Shown: one piece after another, positions 50,694 to 57,446 of the stretch
Layout of the letters: the number at the start of each line of letters is the position of its first letter
Numbering within the stretch: the stretch's first letter is position 1
Notes under the pieces: generated by a model
Database searches by the model: none
What the model was told of the DNA's origin: nothing
Seen by the model: the letters and a program-made list of their open reading frames with translations, nothing else
DNA from: Geomesophilobacter sediminis
GTDB taxonomy: Bacteria > Desulfobacterota > Desulfuromonadia > Geobacterales > Geobacteraceae
Assembly (NCBI RefSeq): GCF_016458275.1
Contig: NZ_JAEMHM010000027.1
Span: 1 to 64,000 of the forward strand
DNA: 64,000 bases
Reading direction: 5' to 3'
Program-made: the position numbers and the translations under genes

Positions 50694-51983
50694 TTAGAAG
50701 CTGAAAGAAAGGGACGCGAGGGTGATCCGGTTGCGCCGCTCCGGGGTCACCTCGTAGTTGTACTGCAGTGACGTCCGGACGTTTTGCAGCGGGGCATACA
50801 CGATCGCGGGTATGTAGCGGCGGGTCACCCCCACCGCGTCGTCCTGCAGCTCGTACCGAAGGACGGCTGCAAAGTTCACCGGAGCCCCGAAGAGATATTC
50901 CCCCTCGAAGGCGAAGGCGTGGGTCTCGTTGTCGGCGGCCGGGCGCACCGGGGTGAAGTCGGGGTTGCGGTCGGCGCCGAAGACGCCGCTCCCCTTCAGG
51001 CGCAGCCGCTTGTAGATGAGATCGGCCTCGGTGCCGGCCCGATAGAAGCGGTTGCCGTTCTGGCCGATCCCGTTCAACCCTGCGATGTCGGCATCCCGCC
51101 CGACGTAGTAGAAGCCCCCCAAGGTCAGGGAGAGGTAATCCCACACGCTCTCCTGCTCGAGGTCGAGCTCCGGCTCCTGCCCCTTGAGATCGGTCCCGCC
51201 GAATTTGACGGAGATGTGCCCGTAGCCGTCCTTGGTGTTCTGCCCCTTGCGGTCGACCACGCCACCGGCGACGAACACCCGGTTCCCGAGGATGGCGTTC
51301 GCTTCCAGCGCGTCGGAACGGCTGTCGACACTGAACTGGGAACGCCCCACGGTGTACGCGGTCGAGGCGAAGGAAGGAACCGGAATCAACCGGTCGCTTC
51401 GCTTCCAAAGCGAGAGTTTCGGCTCCATCCGGCCGATCCGGAAGTTCACCGGCGTACCCAGCGCATGGCGCCAGAGCGCATAAAGCTCGTCGATGTCGGG
51501 GCGGTTGGTGTTCGGCGTGAGGACGGCCCCGTTCTGCGTCCCCTGCGAGTAAAGGTTGTAGGTGACAAAGAAGCCGGCCGCCTCGCGGAAGGCTCCCCCC
51601 GCCTGCAGCCTGAGCGCACGGGCCGCGAGGTCGAGCTGGTCCTTGTCCGAGGCATCCTTGTCGTAGGTCACGTTCAAGGTGCCCGTGAAGGAAATCGGGA
51701 TCTGTTCCGGGATTCCGGCAAGCCAGAGCCCCTCGCTGCGCGGCTTGGCCGGCGCCCCTTCGGCCGGCGCCTCGGCGGCGCGGGGCTTGCCGGGGTAGAC
51801 GTAGCCGTTTTTCAGAAATGCATCGCCGAATTCGTTGAGTTCCGGGTAGATCGTGTGGCAGGTGGAACACTCGGTGTTGTGCTGGCGGGCGAACGCGGGG
51901 ATGGCGTGGGCAGTGCCGGGGCGCAACAGCGGCGCCAACGCGACCGCAAACGTCAGCACCGCCAACAGAGTACGGCTTTTCAT
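50694..51983 (-). CDS. Cyc2-like fused monoheme cytochrome-porin
   Basis: 429 residues: signal peptide (1-27, ending TAHA), a short cytochrome segment IPAFARQHNTECSTCHTIYP with heme Cys39, Cys42 and His43 followed by LNEFGDAFLKNGY, an Ala/Pro linker (66-92), then about 330 residues of alternating beta strands ending SFSF, as in a 16-strand outer-membrane barrel. The PAFARQ...CXXCH...PxLNxFG..F...GY pattern is the hallmark of Cyc2-type cytochrome-porins, some of which oxidise Fe(II) at the cell surface. The substrate here is unknown. The ATG at 51983 has GGGGGG nearby. First gene of a likely three-gene operon with a monoheme cytochrome and a chemoreceptor. Confidence 0.85.
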   Translation of the reverse strand: MKSRTLLAVLTFAVALAPLLRPGTAHAIPAFARQHNTECSTCHTIYPELNEFGDAFLKNGYVYPGKPRAAEAPAEGAPAKPRSEGLWLAGIPEQIPISFTGTLNVTYDKDASDKDQLDLAARALRLQAGGAFREAAGFFVTYNLYSQGTQNGAVLTPNTNRPDIDELYALWRHALGTPVNFRIGRMEPKLSLWKRSDRLIPVPSFASTAYTVGRSQFSVDSRSDALEANAILGNRVFVAGGVVDRKGQNTKDGYGHISVKFGGTDLKGQEPELDLEQESVWDYLSLTLGGFYYVGRDADIAGLNGIGQNGNRFYRAGTEADLIYKRLRLKGSGVFGADRNPDFTPVRPAADNETHAFAFEGEYLFGAPVNFAAVLRYELQDDAVGVTRRYIPAIVYAPLQNVRTSLQYNYEVTPERRNRITLASLSFSF

Positions 51984-52184
51984 TTGACCCCCCAAGGGCA
52001 ATTTGCAATGCAATTGAAACAGGATGAGACCGTGCGGAGAAAAAAGGCTGTTCCCCTGTTAAAGGGATAGGCTGGCCCCGCCGATTATTACAGGAATGCA
52101 GGCGTGAAGTCAACTTATGATCATCTTTCAGGATTAACCGGACCGGCCGGAAACCGGCAGGTTGCGTGGATGTGGCAGCGACAT

Positions 52185-52321
52185 GGTAGGAGCGACATTT
52201 CCGTCGCGACCGGTTCGGTCCGGATAAAGCAGGGTAGCGGCTTTCCTGTGGGAGCGCCTTTCCTGGCGCGATCACCGATCACCGCCTTCGGCGGATCGCG
52301 CCAGGAATGGCGCTCCCACAG
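52185..52321. repeat. REP-like element and inverted pair upstream of the ten-heme cytochrome
   Basis: A single GGTAGGAGCGACATTTCCGT-type element (52185-52211) and an inverted pair with 28-base arms, 52246-52273 and 52294-52321, with one mismatch. It lies in the 467-bp divergent gap between the cytochrome-porin and the ten-heme cytochrome; the rest of that gap holds no gene I can see and no clear promoter. Confidence 0.85.
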
Positions 52322-52450
52322 CAAAAACTGATGGCGCTCCGCGCGCCGGCTGAGTCGTGCTGGGATCGCAGACCGCTCTTTTCCCTACTTTTTTCCTCGT
52401 GAAAGTGCTAATTTCACCGGGCGATGTTCTCTTGATGGAGGGGTTTTGCA

Positions 52451-54127
52451 ATGAAGCTGAAAACGGCACTCCCATTTCTGCTGTTGCCGCTGGCATTGAC
52501 CGCCTGCGGCGGTGGCGACCCCAGGCCCGCCGACGTCTCCGCCGTGCAGGCGGCCCAGTCCTGCATCGGCTGCCATAGCGACGCGGTCTCCCCGGGGACG
52601 GGACAATCGATCGTCCAGGAGTGGAGCGCCTCAGCCCACGCCGCCGGCAACGGCGCCTCCTGCGCCGACTGCCACGAGCCCGCTCCGGGCCATCCAAACC
52701 AGTGCAGCACCTGCCACGGCGGCGGGACCCCCACCGGCTACGAAGTCACCATCAATCCCGATCAAAGCGGCAAGTGCGTCAAGTGCCATGCGCCGAACGC
52801 GGCGCGCCATCCGCTGGGCGCCGGCATGTTCCACTTCGACACCCATCTCGTCGCCAACACCAACTACTCCACGGCGCGGTACGTCTCAACCCAGTATCAA
52901 AACCGCTGCACCGCGTGTCACAACCCGCATTACAACACGCTGCTTCCCCAACACCGGCAATGGAGCCAGTCGCTGGGGGACGTGACCAAAGCCCCCTGGA
53001 ATCAATACGACTTCAAGACGCGCGGCAACCCCATCCCGGGTGCCACCCCCGAGAACTCGACCGGGTCGAACTGCGTCCGCTGCCACACCAGCACCGGCTT
53101 CATCCGTTACGTTTCCTCAGGATTCACCGACATCCGCCCCTTCGGGGCCCCCGGGGACAAGACCCACGAGGTCATCGCCTGCGACGCCTGCCACCTCGGC
53201 AGCACCGGAAGAAGCTACGACTACAGTAAGATGCGCTCCGTGCCGGCGGCAGTCGGCTTCTACAACTTCTCCAACGCCACCGCGAAGAAGGTCCTGACGT
53301 CGTACCAGTTTCCCGACGTGGGGGTGTCCAACCTCTGCGTTGTCTGCCATACCGGTCGCGGAACCGGAGACCTGATCAAGGCCGTGGACCAGCGCGGCGA
53401 GAGCTTCAGCAGCCTCGCCCTGATCAACGCCCACCACCTCCCTGGGGCCGGGGTGGTATTCCGGGAGGTCGGCTTCCGGTTTTATACCAGCGCGGAAAAG
53501 TATGCGGTGGGGGACTACCTTCACGACCAGATCGGAACAGGCAATTTCCGAGGGACCGGGACCGTCGGCCCCTGCGTCGGCTGCCATATGAACACCGACC
53601 AGACCCACCTGTTCTCCCCCGTCGTATTGAACAGCGACGGAAGCATCCAGTCGATTGTCAGCGCCACCTGCGCGCATTGCCACACCGGCACTACCGCCTG
53701 GACCCCGGCCCTGCTCGAGGCGAAGCGGCAGGGATATCTGAACGCCCTGGGCGCGCTGAAAAAGCTGTTGGTACAAAACGGCATCAACGTCGGCGCGGCT
53801 TCCTGGTATCAGACCGCCCGCAACTGGAACCTGGCTCCGCTCGGCTCCTCGGTACTCGGCTCGACGGTGGTCCCCGGCTCCGGCGGGGTCAAGGCCCACG
53901 CCTACACCATGGGGAGCGCGGCGAACTACTATGTGTTAACCGAGGACGGCGGGAGCTTCGCGCACAATCCCGACTACACCAAGCGGCTCCTCTACGATTC
54001 GATCGACTGGCTGCTTTCCACCAACGGCAACCTCGGCAACGACGTGGCCGGCTACCTTGCGACCAACGGGTTCACCGACGCCGCCGCGTACCTGTTCGAC
54101 GACCCGCAACATCCGGGAAGACCATGA
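52451..54127 (+). CDS. Ten-heme c-type cytochrome lipoprotein
   Basis: 558 residues with ten CXXCH sites, at about residues 38, 71, 85, 109, 153, 208, 244, 296, 375 and 407. The signal peptide ends ALTACGGG, predicting lipid attachment at Cys19. The hemes lie in the first 75 percent; the C-terminal 145 residues have none and may dock on a partner. Extra His-rich stretches (MFHFDTHL, INAHHLPG) could give distal ligands. Such lipoproteins usually sit on the outer membrane and conduct electrons outward. GGAGG stands 9 bases before the ATG. Its stop overlaps the queH start (ATGA), a strange functional pairing. Confidence 0.95.
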   Translation: MKLKTALPFLLLPLALTACGGGDPRPADVSAVQAAQSCIGCHSDAVSPGTGQSIVQEWSASAHAAGNGASCADCHEPAPGHPNQCSTCHGGGTPTGYEVTINPDQSGKCVKCHAPNAARHPLGAGMFHFDTHLVANTNYSTARYVSTQYQNRCTACHNPHYNTLLPQHRQWSQSLGDVTKAPWNQYDFKTRGNPIPGATPENSTGSNCVRCHTSTGFIRYVSSGFTDIRPFGAPGDKTHEVIACDACHLGSTGRSYDYSKMRSVPAAVGFYNFSNATAKKVLTSYQFPDVGVSNLCVVCHTGRGTGDLIKAVDQRGESFSSLALINAHHLPGAGVVFREVGFRFYTSAEKYAVGDYLHDQIGTGNFRGTGTVGPCVGCHMNTDQTHLFSPVVLNSDGSIQSIVSATCAHCHTGTTAWTPALLEAKRQGYLNALGALKKLLVQNGINVGAASWYQTARNWNLAPLGSSVLGSTVVPGSGGVKAHAYTMGSAANYYVLTEDGGSFAHNPDYTKRLLYDSIDWLLSTNGNLGNDVAGYLATNGFTDAAAYLFDDPQHPGRP

Positions 54128-54657
54128 AACTATTGCTGCACATGTGCTGCGCCCCGTGCTCGATCTACCCGGTGCGGGAGCTTCGCTTCGCCGGGGTCGA
54201 CGTGACCGGCTATTTCTACAACCACAACATCCACCCCTACACCGAATTCCGCTCCCGGCTCGACGCGGTGAAGAGCTATGCGGAACAGATCCAGTTGGAG
54301 GTCGTGATCCGCAAGGATTACCAACTGGAGGAATTTCTCGGCGCGGTCGCGGCCGACCCGAAATCGCGCTGCGGCTACTGCTACCGCTCCCGGCTGGAGG
54401 AAACCGCCCGTGCCGCCGCCGAGATGGGCTTCACCCACTTTTCCTCGAGCCTGCTCTACAGTAGGTATCAGCAGCACGAGGCGATTAAAGCCGCTGGGGA
54501 GGAGTTCGGCGCGCGCTACGGCGTGCAGTTTCACTACGACGACTACCGGCGCGGCTGGCAGGCGGGGATCGACATTTCCAAGGAGATGGGGCTGTACCGT
54601 CAGAAATACTGCGGCTGCATCTACAGTGAGAAGGAGCGGTACTACAAAGGCAAATGA
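54124..54657 (+). CDS. queH: Epoxyqueuosine reductase QueH
   Basis: A 177-residue enzyme that reduces epoxyqueuosine to queuosine in tRNA, the non-cobalamin alternative to QueG. Seen: the N-terminal LLLHMCCAPCSIYPV, the mid CGYCYRSRLEETA and the C-terminal KYCGCIYSEKERYY, which supply the conserved cysteines for iron and the 4Fe-4S cluster. The ATG overlaps the ten-heme cytochrome stop, so it is translated by coupling or from the same mRNA. tgt is 32 kb away in the same window. A heptamer repeat starts inside its last codons and covers the stop. Confidence 0.93.
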   Translation: MKLLLHMCCAPCSIYPVRELRFAGVDVTGYFYNHNIHPYTEFRSRLDAVKSYAEQIQLEVVIRKDYQLEEFLGAVAADPKSRCGYCYRSRLEETARAAAEMGFTHFSSSLLYSRYQQHEAIKAAGEEFGARYGVQFHYDDYRRGWQAGIDISKEMGLYRQKYCGCIYSEKERYYKGK

Positions 54658-54764
54658 ACAATGAACAATGGACAATTGACAATGGACAATGCCTATACCT
54701 CCCTCCCCTTCAAGGGGAGGGTCGGGGTGAGGAGGGGGTTAGTTGTCAATTGTCCATTGACTTG
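54653..54764. repeat. Heptamer arrays flanking a GGGGAGGG palindrome
   Basis: 54653-54691 holds tandem heptamers (ACAATGA, ACAATGG, ACAATTG) and includes the queH stop codon. 54699-54739 is a CCCTCCCCTTCAAGGGGAGG element. 54743-54764 carries the heptamers in inverse orientation (GTTGTCAATTGTCCATTGAC) and ends at the ribosome binding site of the next gene. The whole gap is thus repeat DNA. Confidence 0.85.
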
Positions 54765-54772
54765 AGGTTCTC

Positions 54773-54976
54773 TTGGGAAAAAGCCTGATCATAATGGGGC
54801 TGCTCATCGCGCTGATCGGCGTGGTGATCACCTTTGCCGGAAAGATCCCCTGGCTGGGACGTCTGCCGGGAGACATCTATATCAAGAAGGAGAACTTCAC
54901 CTTCTATTTCCCTCTCGCCACCAGCATCATCGTCTCGGTTATCCTTTCGTTCATCCTCTGGCTGCTGCGCAAGTAG
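54773..54976 (+). CDS. DUF2905-family small membrane protein
   Basis: A 67-residue protein with two membrane segments (about 4-22 and 47-64) and the family middle GKIPWLGRLPGDIYIKKENFTFYFPLATSI. The function of DUF2905 proteins is unknown. The start is TTG with GAGG 5 bases upstream, taken because the family start MGKSLI fits. The ribosome binding site abuts the heptamer repeat. Followed by an intrinsic terminator. Confidence 0.88.
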   Translation: MGKSLIIMGLLIALIGVVITFAGKIPWLGRLPGDIYIKKENFTFYFPLATSIIVSVILSFILWLLRK

Positions 54977-54993
54977 TTTCCGATAGCAAATAA

Positions 54994-55032
54994 AGAAAGG
55001 GCACAGCAAGCACGCTGCGCCCTTTCTCTTTT
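54994..55032 (+). terminator. Terminator of the DUF2905 gene
   Basis: AGAAAGGGC (54994-55002) pairs with GCCCTTTCT (55019-55027), with inner AGC/GCT pairs, and runs into CTTTTC. It lies 18 bp after the stop. Confidence 0.75.
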
Positions 55033-55040
55033 CATTCATG

Positions 55041-55210
55041 TAGGGTGGGCAGCCCTCTGCCCACCGTCATCGTCCGCGTGGGCACAGAGTGCTCACCCTA
55101 CGAGCTCATCCAATATTCCAGACAAAACCAAAATGCGCTACCCCGTGTCAGGAGCGACATTCTTGTCGCGATTGCCCACCGGGGATCGCGGCAGGAATGC
55201 CGCTCCTACA
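55041..55210. repeat. Two dispersed palindromes in the DUF2905-hpnI gap
   Basis: GTAGGGTGGGCA (about 55041) is mirrored by TGCTCACCCTAC (about 55089-55100). A REP-like inverted pair follows, with arms 55150-55172 and 55184-55210 (AGGAGCGACATTC... and ...GAATGCCGCTCCTACA). No gene is visible from 55033 to 55254. Confidence 0.75.
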
Positions 55211-55254
55211 AGTGGAATCCGCACCGCGGTGGTTTTGGAAGAACCCAGACTCGT

Positions 55255-56418
55255 CTAGGGCCCGATCTCGGTAATCTTCCCCCCCTTGGAGAGCTGGAAG
55301 AGATGCCCCCGCCAGTGAACCTTGTTCCCCACCAGCGACAGCGCCCAGACGAAGAAACCACAAGCATCGCGAAACGGTAAAAGCCACAACCACCCCGGCA
55401 GCAGGTCATCCTTTACATATCTTCTGCTGTAAATGGTGCAGACCACGGAGCGGACGACATACAGAAGCGCAGCCGCGGCAAACCCGGCCGCGGAGAAGCC
55501 GGAAACGATCACGGCCAGCGCCGCTCCGAGGAAAGGAAGCGTAATGCCTGAAGCCAGGTATCCTCCCGGCCGCGACACCCGCATGGTCCGCCCCCACCGG
55601 AGCTGGCGCACCAGCACTTCTTTCACGCTTTCCACGCCGTGCATGATGCTTTCCACGAACATCGGGGAGAGCTCCAGCCGGTATCCCGCCTTGAAGATCT
55701 TGTTCCCCAACTGGTAGTCGTCAGCCAAGTAATCGACCAGCGCCTCGAAACCGCCGATCGCCTCCAGCGCGGAGCGACGAAAGGTCATGGATGCCCCGAG
55801 GGCGAAGCTGAGCCCCTCCAGCTTGAGCGCCACCAGCACGTTCGGGATCATCTCACAGGAAAAGCCGAGCGCCTCGATGGCGCAGCCGGTCCCGACGATC
55901 CCGGAGCTGCGATAGGGGGACGTGACGAGCCCGACCTCGGAATCGGCAAACGGGGCGCAGACCGTTCTGAGGAAGTTCGGCTCCACGCGGATGTCGCTGT
56001 CGCAGACGATCAGGATGTCGTGCTTGGCGCGCGGGAAGGCATGCATGAGGTTGCAGACCTTGTAATTGGCGCCGTGGATGGCGCCGTCGATGACGAGCTC
56101 GATATCGAGGTGCGGGAAGGCCTCACGCACCCGCTCGATGACCGTAATGACAGGATCGCTCGGGGATGCGACGGCGAAGACGATCTGGTGGAGGGGGTAG
56201 TCCTGGCGGCAGAAGGAGGCGAAGTTCTCGAAGCTGTCCGCGTCCATCCCCTTGACCGGCTTGAGGATGGTCACCGGCGGAGTGAAGGCCGGATCGACGA
56301 TGAGTTTTCTGGTGAAGAAGCTACGCCCGCAATACAGGGTGATCAGGGAATAAGCCAGTGCGGGAAGAACCAGAACGAACGGCAGTAGTAAATGCAATGG
56401 ACAATTGGCAATGGACAA
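55255..56418 (-). CDS. hpnI: Hopanoid-associated glycosyltransferase HpnI
   Basis: 387 residues resembling ceramide-glucosyltransferase-like GT21 enzymes. Seen: an N-terminal membrane anchor, PPVTILKPVKGMD, the Mn-binding CDSDIR, acceptor-loop DDYQLGNKI, the RQLRWGRT (QXXRW-type) motif and three C-terminal membrane segments. In known pathways HpnI adds N-acetylglucosamine to diplopterol-derived bacteriohopanetetrol; hpnN, shc and hpnA nearby support that role. The start is unclear: TTG 56418 lies inside a heptamer repeat, and TTG 56397 would give the same protein seven residues shorter. Neither has a good ribosome binding site. Confidence 0.85.
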   Translation of the reverse strand: MSIANCPLHLLLPFVLVLPALAYSLITLYCGRSFFTRKLIVDPAFTPPVTILKPVKGMDADSFENFASFCRQDYPLHQIVFAVASPSDPVITVIERVREAFPHLDIELVIDGAIHGANYKVCNLMHAFPRAKHDILIVCDSDIRVEPNFLRTVCAPFADSEVGLVTSPYRSSGIVGTGCAIEALGFSCEMIPNVLVALKLEGLSFALGASMTFRRSALEAIGGFEALVDYLADDYQLGNKIFKAGYRLELSPMFVESIMHGVESVKEVLVRQLRWGRTMRVSRPGGYLASGITLPFLGAALAVIVSGFSAAGFAAAALLYVVRSVVCTIYSRRYVKDDLLPGWLWLLPFRDACGFFVWALSLVGNKVHWRGHLFQLSKGGKITEIGP

Positions 56419-56425
56419 TTGACAG
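56391..56425. repeat. Heptamer repeat covering the hpnI start
   Basis: Units AATGGAC, AATTGGC and AATTGAC in tandem on the + strand. They form the first codons of hpnI or its immediate leader. Confidence 0.75.
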
Positions 56426-56468
56426 AGAACCCCGCTGTTGAGTTAGGAGCGGCTACCGCTCGCTGTGA

Positions 56469-56672
56469 ATAAACTACCCTCCCCCCAGCCCCCTTTGACA
56501 GAGGGGGCTGGGGGGATTTGCCTTTGAGTTCTTGCAGACCCTTTTCATTGCAATGAACCTGGAACCTTACAACCAAATCCCCCTAAATCCCCCTTTTTCA
56601 AAGGGGGACTTCAAACCCCGGTGATCCAACGACTCCCCCCTTTGAAAAAGGCGCGCCGGGGGGGATTCGCCT
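56469..56672. repeat. Cluster of GGGGGATT/AATCCCCC palindromes
   Basis: A 14-bp perfect stem, CCCCCCAGCCCCCT with AGGGGGCTGGGGGG (about 56471-56508), then AAATCCCCCTTTTTCAAAGG-type sequence near 56590-56612 and an inverted relative ending GGGGGGATT near 56633-56670. Another fragment lies near 57411-57434. It fills the hpnI-methyltransferase gap, which holds no gene. Confidence 0.75.
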
Positions 56673-56674
56673 TA

Positions 56675-57250
56675 TCAATTCGCCTCGACCATTACCAGGT
56701 ACGGTGCGTACTCCGGCCGGTTCAGTTGGCGGTGGCGCCAGACGTTGAACTTCTTGGGGGGCAGGGCCGAGCACCATGCTTCCACCGCGCGGGCTTCCTC
56801 GTCGCCTCCGGGATGCCCGGTATATACGGCAATGGTCAGAATCCCTCCGGGGAGCAGGAGATCGAGCGCCTGCTGCAGCGCCGCCACCGTGCTTTCCGGG
56901 CGGGTGACCAAAGAGGGGTCTCCCCCCGGCAGGTAGCCGAGGTTGAACACCGCCGCCTGCAGCGGCCCGGCGACATGATCGGCAATACCTTCGTGCCCGG
57001 ATTGCAGCAGCTCCACGCGGCCGGCCACCCCCTCCCGTTCCAGCAGCTCCCGGGTCGCCGCGATGGCGCTCTCCTGCAGGTCGAACGCCCAGACCTTTCC
57101 CGATGGCCCGACCAGTTGAGCCAGTAAAAGCGTGTCCTGCCCGTTGCCGCAGGTGGCGTCAACGACTCGGTCCCCCTCCCCTACTCGTTCCCGCAGGAAG
57201 TGATGGGCCAGCGGCACCGCTCCGCGCAGGGGAATTCTTCGGACAGACAT
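56675..57250 (-). CDS. YtqB-like class I SAM methyltransferase
   Basis: A 191-residue small methyltransferase. Seen: VVDATCGNGQDTLLLAQLVG (SAM site), VWAFDLQESAI, AAVFNLGYLPGGD with a catalytic NLGYLP-type motif, and LTIAVYTGHPGG. This matches the rRNA/tRNA methylase group typified by YtqB. The target is unknown. It lies between hpnI and hpnN, same strand, yet has no obvious link to hopanoids. The region just before its ATG is a dispersed GGGGTAT/GGGTGAGGATG element that supplies the purine-rich ribosome binding site. Confidence 0.85.
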   Translation of the reverse strand: MSVRRIPLRGAVPLAHHFLRERVGEGDRVVDATCGNGQDTLLLAQLVGPSGKVWAFDLQESAIAATRELLEREGVAGRVELLQSGHEGIADHVAGPLQAAVFNLGYLPGGDPSLVTRPESTVAALQQALDLLLPGGILTIAVYTGHPGGDEEARAVEAWCSALPPKKFNVWRHRQLNRPEYAPYLVMVEAN

Positions 57251-57434
57251 ACCCCATCCTCACCCTGTCCCTCTCCTTGAAGGAGAGGGGACGTTGAAAG
57301 CTACCTTGTCGAAATAGCACCGGCTCCCATCGGAAGGCACCAGCCCTGTGGGAGCACCTTTCCAGGCGCGATTAAACCGGCCAAGGGTCCAGTCGAACCA
57401 GCAAAGGCAAATCCCCCCTTGTCAAAGGTGGAGT
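57251..57434. repeat. Mixed dispersed repeats upstream of the YtqB-like gene
   Basis: 57251-57293 belongs to the CCCTGTCCCTCTCC/GGAGAGGGG family, 57346-57372 is a single REP-like GTGGGAGCACC element, and 57411-57434 a GGGGGATT-type fragment. No gene is visible between 57251 and 57446. Confidence 0.75.
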
Positions 57435-57446
57435 GAGGGACCGCTG

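Noticed and set aside
50614-52275. Long N-terminal extension of the monoheme cytochrome frame
   Set aside because: The frame is a shadow of the cytochrome-porin gene; the real start at 50613 has GGAGG and a signal peptide.
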